The notes below the pieces were generated by a model. The model worked only from the letters and a program-made list of their open reading frames with translations, made no database searches and was not told the origin of the DNA. DNA of 6,168 nt from Caulobacteraceae bacterium (GTDB lineage Bacteria; Pseudomonadota; Alphaproteobacteria; Caulobacterales; Caulobacteraceae), in assembly GCA_003161535.1 (NCBI GenBank), contig PMOM01000279.1:8613-14780 (forward strand), given 5' to 3'. A program made the translations under genes and the position numbers. Positions 1 to 5,206 of the stretch are shown here, piece after piece; the first letter of the stretch is position 1; every line of letters begins with the position of its first letter.

Positions 1-374
1 TTCACGTGGAAGGCGAACACATCCACCGGGTCGCGGCGCCAGGAGATCGGATGGCCATGGGCGCTGATGGTCAGGCCCGCCACCTTGTCGATCGGCCCGT
101 TCGGCGCGTGATTGCCGGGCAACCACTTGGGATAGAGAAGGGTGACCGGTCCGGCCCCCGGCACGGGCAGGGTCTCGTGCACGCCAAAGACGCCGTGCGA
201 CAGGTCCGTGGCGTCCACCGCCAGGCCCACCACGCCGGGGTAGGGGATGTCGCGCGGCGGCGCGATGGCCGCGGCCTCGGGAGCCGGTTGGGGCTGGGGT
301 TGAGCCGACGCCCCGGCGCCTGATCCCGCCATCGCGGCCAGGCTCGCCGCGGCCATCCACAAGATCAGCTTCAC
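1..374 (-). CDS. M61-family (glycyl) aminopeptidase, exported, N-terminal part only
   Basis: Only the first 124 codons are present; the gene runs off the left edge. The start is GTG at 374-372, with AGGAG eight bases upstream, so the start is well supported. Residues 1-24 form a signal peptide (MKLILWM followed by an Ala-rich core, likely cleaved at ASA|QPQ). A short Q-P repeat linker (25-30) follows. From about residue 45 the sequence matches the N-terminal beta domain of M61 peptidases, with the characteristic YPKWLPGNH stretch at 81-89, GPIDK at 93-97 and RRDPVDVFAFHV at 113-124. M61 enzymes are zinc aminopeptidases preferring N-terminal Gly or Ala; the HExxH catalytic domain and PDZ domain would lie outside the window, so activity cannot be judged. 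It starts 25 bp after the cytochrome c stop and is probably the third gene of that operon. A functional link to the redox pair is not evident. Confidence 0.85.
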   Translation of the reverse strand, partial: MKLILWMAAASLAAMAGSGAGASAQPQPQPAPEAAAIAPPRDIPYPGVVGLAVDATDLSHGVFGVHETLPVPGAGPVTLLYPKWLPGNHAPNGPIDKVAGLTISAHGHPISWRRDPVDVFAFHV

Positions 375-399
375 GGATAGTGCTCCTTTGGGTTGGCGC

Positions 400-783
400 C
401 TAATGGCGCGAGGCGAAGTAGGCGATCAGGTCCGTCCGTTCCTTGGCGTCGGGGACCCTGATGATCATCGCCGTTCCAGGGACCGCCTTGCCCGGATCGG
501 TGAGGAAATTGTTCAATGTCGCCGCCGTCCAGGTGAGCCCCGACGCCGTGAGGGCCGGGGTGTAGGAGAAACTGGCGATCGACGCCGCCCGGCGGCCAAG
601 CACATTGTCGAGATTCGGCCCCTGGCCCCCCGTCGGCCCCGCATGGCAAATGGCGCAACGGTCGTCGAAGATCGCCGCGCCGGCGACCGCGTCGCCCGGT
701 GGCGACGTCTGGGCCAAGCCGGCCGAGGCGCCGGCCAGCACGACAATCGCCGCGGCGCTCAATGCGAAAAACGAAGGCCTCAC
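400..783 (-). CDS. Small periplasmic class I cytochrome c
   Basis: This 127-residue protein has an N-terminal signal peptide (hydrophobic core about residues 5-22, likely cleaved at GLA|QTS). One haem-binding CxxCH motif (CAICH, 43-47) supplies the two thioether cysteines and the axial His47. GQGPNLDNVLGR (54-65) is the usual class I loop. The distal ligand is probably Met106 in PGTAM (102-106), and a C-terminal helix (about 111-127) closes the fold. Its length and motifs fit soluble cytochrome c/c2 electron carriers. The GTG start (783-781) overlaps the stop of the upstream dehydrogenase in a shared GTGA, which suggests translational coupling; no strong Shine-Dalgarno is seen, only a G-rich run about 10 bases upstream. 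I infer that it accepts electrons from that dehydrogenase and passes them to a terminal oxidase. The physiological partner is unproven. It stops at TAG. Confidence 0.93.
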   Translation of the reverse strand: MRPSFFALSAAAIVVLAGASAGLAQTSPPGDAVAGAAIFDDRCAICHAGPTGGQGPNLDNVLGRRAASIASFSYTPALTASGLTWTAATLNNFLTDPGKAVPGTAMIIRVPDAKERTDLIAYFASRH

Positions 784-2144
784 TTGGCGTTCGCCCCCCG
801 GGCGCCATAGGCCACGCGCCAGACCGTGTCGCCGCTGTCGTCGGCGAACAGCAAGGCGCCGTCGTGGGCCACCGCCACGCCGACCGGCCTGCCCCAGACG
901 CTCTTGTCATCGGTGACGAAGCCGGTGACGAAGTCCTCGTAGTCTCCGGTGGGAACGCCGCCGCGGACCTTCAGCCGCACGATCTTGTAGCCGGTGCGCT
1001 TGGCGCGATTCCACGAGCCGTGCAGGCCGACAAAGGCGTCGCCGAAATAAGCGGCTGGAAAGGCCGCCCCCCCACTCCTGGCGGTGTAGAACGCGAGGCC
1101 GAGGGGCGCCGAGTGCGGCTGCAGAAGCACGTCGGGCACGGTCACCTTGGCCGCCAGATCAAGCCGCTGATTTTTCAGGCGGGGATCCTGGTGAGCGCCG
1201 ATGTAGTACCATGGCCAGCCGTAGAATCCTCCGGCGCGCACGCGGGTCACATAGTCGGGCGGCAGATTATCGCCCAAGCTGTCGCGTTCATTGACAACGC
1301 ACCACGGCTCGCCGGTGGTGGGATTGAACCTCAGGGACACGCAGTTGCGGATGCCGGCGGCGAAGACGCCGCGCGCCTCGCCCTCGGGGCTGAAGGCCAG
1401 CACGTCGGCGCGGTTGATTTCCTGGCCCCAGGCGGCGCCCGGAGCGTGGCCCGCCTGCCACGCGACGGCGTCCGAAGGCGTCTTGACGCCAACCTCTTCG
1501 GCCACATTCGACCCCGAGCCCACCGACACCAGCATGGTGCGCCCATCAGCCGAGAAATCGACGTCGCGGGTGGTGTGATAGCCGCTCGTGTCGGCGAGCT
1601 TGGCGACCACCGTCTGCGGCGCGCCGCGGGCCTTCAGATCCCCGGCCCGATAGGCGAAACGCACGACCGAATTGTTGTTGGCGACATAGACCCACTGGGG
1701 GTGCGGTCCGGCCGGGTAAAAAGCGATGCCGAAAGGTCCCTTGAGGGTCTCGGCGAATACGCTCGTCGTGGCCGGCGCCGAAGCGCCGTCGGCGGCGCGC
1801 AGGATGGTGATGCGCCCCGCGTCGGTCTCGGCCACGAAGACATCGCCGTTGGGGGCGACGCGAAGCTGCCTGGGGTGGTCCAGCTTGGCGAAGACGGCGA
1901 CGGTAAAGCCGGGCAGGGTCTTGAGCGTCGCGCCCTTGGGCCTGGGCGTGACCGCTGCGGGGGAGGCCGAGGGCGGCGTGGCGAACGGCGCGGGCATGTC
2001 GGCGGCGACGATGTGGCGCACAACGCCCGGCGCGTCGGTCCGCCAATCGTCCAGCGCGGCCGCGCCGGTGCGGACCTGGCAGGCGACTCCGCAGGCCGCC
2101 AGGACGGCGACGGGGGCGAGCGCCCAAGCGGACTTGTAAGGCAT
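780..2144 (-). CDS. PQQ-dependent sorbosone/pyranose dehydrogenase family protein, probable lipoprotein
   Basis: This 454-residue protein belongs to the soluble glucose/sorbosone dehydrogenase group, a six-bladed beta-propeller that binds pyrroloquinoline quinone and oxidises aldoses or aldehydes in the periplasm. Family landmarks are LPGFTVAVFA (77-86), VAPNGDVFVAETDAGRI (96-112), GYHTTRDVDFSADGR (188-202, with His190 the probable catalytic base), SVGSGSNV (207-214), GIRN (264-267), VVNERDSLGDNLPPDY (283-298), GGFYGWPWYYIG (305-316), QPHSAPLGLAFY (342-353), GLHGSWNR (373-380) and VWGRPVGVA (416-424). The N-terminus carries a lipobox-like LAAC (15-18), so it may be membrane anchored at Cys18; an ordinary signal peptide is the alternative. 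Residues 30-70 form a low-complexity Pro/Ala linker. AGGAG lies six bases before the ATG. It is the first gene of the operon, coupled by a 4-bp overlap to a cytochrome c. The substrate cannot be read from the sequence. Confidence 0.93.
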   Translation of the reverse strand: MPYKSAWALAPVAVLAACGVACQVRTGAAALDDWRTDAPGVVRHIVAADMPAPFATPPSASPAAVTPRPKGATLKTLPGFTVAVFAKLDHPRQLRVAPNGDVFVAETDAGRITILRAADGASAPATTSVFAETLKGPFGIAFYPAGPHPQWVYVANNNSVVRFAYRAGDLKARGAPQTVVAKLADTSGYHTTRDVDFSADGRTMLVSVGSGSNVAEEVGVKTPSDAVAWQAGHAPGAAWGQEINRADVLAFSPEGEARGVFAAGIRNCVSLRFNPTTGEPWCVVNERDSLGDNLPPDYVTRVRAGGFYGWPWYYIGAHQDPRLKNQRLDLAAKVTVPDVLLQPHSAPLGLAFYTARSGGAAFPAAYFGDAFVGLHGSWNRAKRTGYKIVRLKVRGGVPTGDYEDFVTGFVTDDKSVWGRPVGVAVAHDGALLFADDSGDTVWRVAYGARGANAK

Positions 2145-2244
2145 GGTCTGCTCCTAAACAGTGGCGCCGCGGCGCTCGGCGATTTGGATCGCGCCGCGAG
2201 TTGTAAACCAGCGGCCAGAATCGCGCCACCGAACCTCCAGGAAA
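2145..2244. promoter_or_regulatory. Divergent intergenic spacer with perfect 12-bp palindrome
   Basis: This 100-bp spacer lies between the divergent starts of the dehydrogenase operon (minus) and a GNAT gene (plus), so it must hold promoter elements for one or both. It contains a perfect 12-base palindrome, GCGCCGCGGCGC, at 2164-2175. A shorter GGCGC/GCGCC inverted pair spans roughly 2171-2195. The minus-strand ribosome binding site (AGGAG) is at about 2151-2155. I found no convincing -35/-10 pair in either direction. The palindrome might be an operator, but palindromes are common by chance in such GC-rich DNA. Confidence 0.3.
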
Positions 2245-2805
2245 ATGCGCCTTACCCTGATCAAGCCCGATCTTGAGCACCTTCCGAGCTTCGTCCGCGC
2301 TCTGCGGCGGGGCTGGTCGCCCGACAATGTGCGCGGCGATGCGGCCATGAGCGAAGCGCTGGAGGCGATCGAGCATGACGCGGCCGCCTTCGTCGAGGCC
2401 AATGATGATCGCGACGCGCGCGCCGGGCCGGTCACCCTGCCCGACGGAACCACCGCGCCGCGTCTGCCGGGCTTTCACCGCTGGCTGTGGGACGGGCGAT
2501 TTTGCGGCGTCATCGGCTTTCGCTGGCAGCCCGGGACGCCGGCGCTACCGCCCCACGTCCTGGGTCACATCGGCTATGCCGTCGTGCCTTGGAAACGTGG
2601 ACGGGGCTACGCCACCCGCGCCCTGGCTCTTCTGCTGCCGGAAGCCAGGCTGCAAAATCTGCCCTATGTCGAACTGACCACCGACCCGGAGAACCTGCCT
2701 TCCCAGAAAGTGATCCTGGCCAACGGCGGCCGCCTCGTGGCGCGCTTTAGAAAGCCCGCGGCGTATGGCGGCGCGGAGAGCCTACGCTTTAGGATCGATC
2801 TTTGA
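2245..2805 (+). CDS. GNAT-family N-acetyltransferase
   Basis: This 186-residue protein starts at ATG 2245, with AGGA just upstream (spacing only 2 bases). An upstream in-frame GTG at 2161 is rejected because the extra 28 residues are unlike the family. MRLTLIKPDLEHLPSFVRAL followed by RGWSPDNVR (22-30) is a typical N-terminus for a subgroup of GNAT proteins. GFHRWLWDGRFCGVIGFRW (76-94) is beta strands 2-3. The acetyl-CoA pyrophosphate-binding loop is VVPWKRGRGYATRAL (113-127), matching R/Q-x-x-G-x-G/A. NLPSQKVILANGG (150-162) is the usual motif B helix with its conserved Asn. GNAT enzymes move an acetyl group from acetyl-CoA to an amine; the acceptor is unknown here. The gene is divergent from the dehydrogenase operon and its last 24 bases overlap the end of the convergent GNAT gene. 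Confidence 0.9.
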   Translation: MRLTLIKPDLEHLPSFVRALRRGWSPDNVRGDAAMSEALEAIEHDAAAFVEANDDRDARAGPVTLPDGTTAPRLPGFHRWLWDGRFCGVIGFRWQPGTPALPPHVLGHIGYAVVPWKRGRGYATRALALLLPEARLQNLPYVELTTDPENLPSQKVILANGGRLVARFRKPAAYGGAESLRFRIDL

Positions 2806-3378
2806 GGGTTGGCGCACGGCGGCGTAGACCCGCGTGACCCCAGGCGATCCGTCCGCAGCCAGGAGCCGAGTGGCGCCCAGCGCGCGGTCCCAAGTCAAGC
2901 ACACCCGCTCGCAGAGGGCGCAACTACGGTGGTTGCGCACCTCTGGCAGAGCCTCGACGCGGCGCGCGCCCAGGGTCTCGAAAGCAAGATTGAGAATGGC
3001 GCGGACCCCTTCAGTGACCAGCCCCTGCCCGAGCGACGGCGTATGGCCCCACCATCCGATCTCGAACGTCCCCGCCGACCAATCGGGACGGTGCAGGCCG
3101 CTTGAACCGACTACCGCGCCGGTCTCGCGCAAGGTGAGCAGCAGGGGAAAATCTCGCCGCGCCATGAATGCCGCGCCGGCCGCTTCGCAGTAGGCCTGGG
3201 ATATCTCGACGGACTGCTCGCCCATCGCCCAGCCCAGGGAGGCGGGCCACCGGCGCAGCTCCTCGATGGACTCAGTGATGGCGCGATGCAGGGCGGCGCC
3301 GTCGCCGGCTTCCGGGCGACGAATGATCAGGCGCGCTGTTTCAAGCCGGCCCGGGATGGTCGGCGGGGTTGGCGCCAT
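2782..3378 (-). CDS. GNAT-family N-acetyltransferase, RimJ/RimL-like, with atypical C-terminal part
   Basis: This 198-residue protein opens with the RimJ/RimL-type signature RLETARLIIRRPEAGDGAAL (11-30), where E13-T14-R16-L17 are the usual conserved positions. It continues with LLTLRETGAVVGSSGLHR (80-97), FEIGWWGHTPSLGQGLVTEGV (105-125, containing the acetyl-CoA loop G-Q-G-L-V-T-E) and ARRVEALPEVRNHRS (138-152). RimJ/RimL relatives acetylate protein N-termini, but many members act on small molecules or as resistance enzymes, so the substrate is open. The region where most relatives have ER-x-GF reads ERVCL (157-161) and sits in a Cys-rich stretch (Cys153, 156, 160). It follows the amidohydrolase stop by 3 bp on the same strand, so the two are probably one operon; no clear Shine-Dalgarno precedes the ATG, consistent with coupling. 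Its 3' end overlaps the convergent GNAT gene by 24 bp. Confidence 0.88.
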   Translation of the reverse strand: MAPTPPTIPGRLETARLIIRRPEAGDGAALHRAITESIEELRRWPASLGWAMGEQSVEISQAYCEAAGAAFMARRDFPLLLTLRETGAVVGSSGLHRPDWSAGTFEIGWWGHTPSLGQGLVTEGVRAILNLAFETLGARRVEALPEVRNHRSCALCERVCLTWDRALGATRLLAADGSPGVTRVYAAVRQPSKIDPKA

Positions 3379-3381
3379 CGG

Positions 3382-4713
3382 TCAGGCAAGATCCAGCCGC
3401 AGGACGCTTTGCAACAGGACGTTGGCGCCGTTGGCGCAATCTTCCCAGCGGGTCAGTTCCTTGGGCGAATGGCTGATCCCCCCAACGCTAGGGACGAAGA
3501 TCATCCCCATGGGTGCGATGTGAGCCATCATCGCCGCGTCGTGGCCGGCGCCGCTGGGCAGGTGCAGGCTCTTCAGCCCCAGCGCCGCCGCCGCCGCCTC
3601 GATCTGGCGCTGAACGGCGGGCGTGGCCAGGGCCGGCGCGTCACGCTCGACTCGCGTCATGGCGATCCGCGTCCCTGTGGCCGCCGCGATGGCCTGGGCG
3701 CGCTTTTCGATGCGCGCGCCGATCAGCGCGATCTTGCCCGCGTCGAGGTCGCGCAGCTCGATGGTGTGCTTAACCAGGCCCGGCACGACATTGCGGGCAT
3801 TGGGGAACACTTCCAGATGGCCCACCGTCCCGACCTGCCGGCCCGGTTCGCGCGTCACCTCCTCCTGCACCGCCTCGATCAGCCGGGCCGCCGCCAGCAG
3901 GGCGTTGCGGCGGTCGGGCATGGGGGTGGTGCCGGCGTGATTGGCGAAGCCGCGGATTTCGACCTCATATTCGTCGATGGCGACGATGCCATCGACCACC
4001 CCGATGGGGATGCCGGCCTTTTCCAACAGGTCGCTCTGCTCGATATGCAGTTCGAGATAGGCGGCGAGCGAGCCGGCCGGGCGGCGCGCCTGCGCGATAC
4101 GCGCCGGGTCGCCGCCAATCTTGCGCAGGCCGTCCGCTCGGCGGATGCCGTTGAGGATAGGCTCCAGGGCTTCCGGGGCGAGGACACCGGCCGCAAAGCC
4201 GCTGCCCACGGTGCCGCCCTCCTCATTGGACCACAGGGCGACCTCCAGCGGGTGGCGCAGGGCGATGTTCGCCTCGTTCAGCGTCCGCAAGACCTCGATC
4301 GCCGCCAGCGACCCCAGGGCGCCGTCGAAGTTTCCCCCGCTCGGCACCGAGTCGATGTGGGAGCCGATCATGATCGCCTTGAGCGCCGGGTCGCCGCCCT
4401 GGCGGCTGCAGAAAATGTTCCCGGCCGTGTCGATGCGCGGCTCGCCGCCCGCCGCCCGCATCAAGCCCATGGCGAATGCCCGACCGGCCACATCGGCGTC
4501 GGAATAGGCGAAACGGCTGACCCCGTCGGCGAAGGCGCCCCCGGCGGGTCGGCCGATGACGCTCAGGCCTTCCAGGCCGCGCCGCAGCCGGCCGGCGTCG
4601 ATGCGCAGAACGGCCAGGTCGGGGGAGGCGGCGACTGCGCCCGCCGCCGCCGCGGCGACGCCCGCCGCGGCAAGGGCCTTGAGAAGGGTTCGACGATCAG
4701 CGAGTTCGAACAT
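3382..4713 (-). CDS. Tat-exported M20-family Zn amidohydrolase (N-carbamoyl-L-amino acid hydrolase / allantoate amidohydrolase type)
   Basis: This 443-residue protein starts at ATG 4713-4711, preceded by GGAGGA. A longer frame to 4842 is rejected because it would run into the tRNA gene. ADRRTLLKAL (5-14) plus an Ala-rich hydrophobic core looks like a twin-arginine signal peptide, cleaved near residue 28-30. Binuclear metal ligands typical of the family are visible: His119 (GSHIDS), Asp130 (GGNFDGALG), Glu164/165 (SNEEGG), His223 (ELHIEQ) and His415 (GGISHSPKE). The dimerisation/substrate motif NHAGTTPMPDRRNAL (258-272) is intact. The family hydrolyses N-carbamoyl amino acids, ureidoglycine-type compounds or allantoate, releasing ammonia and CO2. 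Which of these applies cannot be decided here, because no hydantoinase, uricase or allantoinase gene is adjacent. It is followed after 3 bp by a GNAT gene. Family members are usually cytoplasmic, so the export signal is noteworthy. Confidence 0.92.
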   Translation of the reverse strand: MFELADRRTLLKALAAAGVAAAAAGAVAASPDLAVLRIDAGRLRRGLEGLSVIGRPAGGAFADGVSRFAYSDADVAGRAFAMGLMRAAGGEPRIDTAGNIFCSRQGGDPALKAIMIGSHIDSVPSGGNFDGALGSLAAIEVLRTLNEANIALRHPLEVALWSNEEGGTVGSGFAAGVLAPEALEPILNGIRRADGLRKIGGDPARIAQARRPAGSLAAYLELHIEQSDLLEKAGIPIGVVDGIVAIDEYEVEIRGFANHAGTTPMPDRRNALLAAARLIEAVQEEVTREPGRQVGTVGHLEVFPNARNVVPGLVKHTIELRDLDAGKIALIGARIEKRAQAIAAATGTRIAMTRVERDAPALATPAVQRQIEAAAAALGLKSLHLPSGAGHDAAMMAHIAPMGMIFVPSVGGISHSPKELTRWEDCANGANVLLQSVLRLDLA

Positions 4714-4797
4714 GGTTCCTCCGTTCTCGTGGCGCCGGCGACCGCGCGACGCCAGCCGTGCAAGCAGCGAATCCCGGCAATGATTTCTGATCTTTGC
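4714..4797. other. 84-bp spacer between tRNA-Thr and amidohydrolase gene
   Basis: Read on the minus strand, this spacer leads from the tRNA 3' CCA to the amidohydrolase start. It holds the GGAGGA ribosome binding site (about 4717-4722). Short GC-rich inverted repeats around 4733-4755 are not followed by a T-run. I see neither a clear intrinsic terminator for the tRNA nor a clear promoter for the protein gene, so readthrough from the tRNA is possible. Confidence 0.4.
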
Positions 4798-4872
<75 letters not shown>

Positions 4873-4897
4873 GTTCCCAATCGTCGGGAAGGGCGGG

Positions 4898-4905
4898 TTG
4901 TTAGC
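4898..4905 (-). promoter_or_regulatory. Possible -10 element for the tRNA-Thr gene
   Basis: GCTAACAA on the minus strand partly matches the Caulobacter housekeeping -10 consensus GCTANAWC (Caulobacter consensus from established knowledge). Transcription would begin about 20 bases before the mature tRNA 5' end, a sensible leader length. The -35 region has no good TTGACG match, so this is a weak call. Confidence 0.25.
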
Positions 4906-4939
4906 GAAGCGACGGCCCGCTGGGAAGCGAATTCGGCCC

Positions 4940-4967
4940 TTGACGCCGGCGTGGGCGCCGCTACGGC
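4940..4967 (+). promoter_or_regulatory. Candidate housekeeping promoter of the 46-codon ORF
   Basis: TTGACGC (4940-4946) exactly matches the Caulobacter -35 consensus TTGACGS. After 13 bases, GCTACGGC (4960-4967) matches GCTANAWC at six of eight positions. The spacing is inside the 10-14 base range of that consensus. The predicted start of transcription falls about 6-7 bases later, at or next to the ATG at 4974, so the transcript would be leaderless. It may also serve murA downstream. Confidence 0.5.
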
Positions 4968-4973
4968 CACGCC

Positions 4974-5114
4974 ATGGACGAGACATCCAAGCCGGCCCCC
5001 GCGCCGCCGCCCGCCCCAGCCCGGACCCCGGCGATGGAGCGCGAAGCGCGGCTGGCCTCGGCGCTGCGGCTCAATCTTCGGCGCCGCAAGCTGGCCGCGA
5101 GAAAGCTCGAATAG
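4974..5114 (+). CDS. Small basic hypothetical protein (46 aa) upstream of murA
   Basis: The ORF is ATG to TAG, 46 residues. The first half is Pro/Ala-rich and probably disordered ([15 protein letters not shown], 6-20). The second half, [20 protein letters not shown] (22-41), is predicted as an amphipathic, strongly basic helix. It resembles short uncharacterised proteins of Caulobacterales and Sphingomonadales with an R-E-A-R-L-x-x-A-L-R-x-N-L-x-R-R-K pattern, from memory of the family rather than a search. No function is known. There is no Shine-Dalgarno before the ATG, but a promoter-like sequence ends 7 bases upstream, so a leaderless mRNA is possible. murA follows after 92 bp on the same strand and the two may be co-transcribed. 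A basic helix could bind RNA, ribosome or membrane, but nothing here decides. Confidence 0.7.
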   Translation: MDETSKPAPAPPPAPARTPAMEREARLASALRLNLRRRKLAARKLE

Positions 5115-5206
5115 TCGCCCTCTGGCCCTTGTTCTTCGCGCCGGATAAGAGCCTCATAACTCAACTCTGCTTAAGCACCCGACGAGGGCGCCGGCGAAGG
5201 GGCAAT
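5115..5206. other. 92-bp spacer before murA
   Basis: The spacer contains a perfect 10-base palindrome TGCTTAAGCA (5168-5177) and the murA ribosome binding site AAGGGG (5197-5202). I see no T-run terminator and no convincing -35/-10 pair, so murA may depend partly on the upstream promoter at 4940-4967 or on an unrecognised one here. Confidence 0.35.

Noticed and set aside
2161..2244. Upstream GTG start for the plus-strand GNAT
   Set aside because: The added 28 residues are Arg-rich and unlike the family, and the start would crowd the divergent promoter region.
699..2276. 525-codon open frame on the plus strand
   Set aside because: It lies antisense to the well-supported dehydrogenase; its translation is low-complexity Arg/Gly/Ala-rich with no recognisable domain, as expected from the codon bias of GC-rich DNA.
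2840..2935. Compensated frameshift explaining the odd C-terminus of the second GNAT
   Set aside because: I read the other two frames here: one hits a stop and the other gives no better family match, while the annotated frame regains the expected DGSP...TRVYA ending.
4874..4890. TTCCC/GGGAA inverted repeat beside the tRNA 5' end
   Set aside because: The stem is only five bases with no T-run; too weak to call a terminator or operator.
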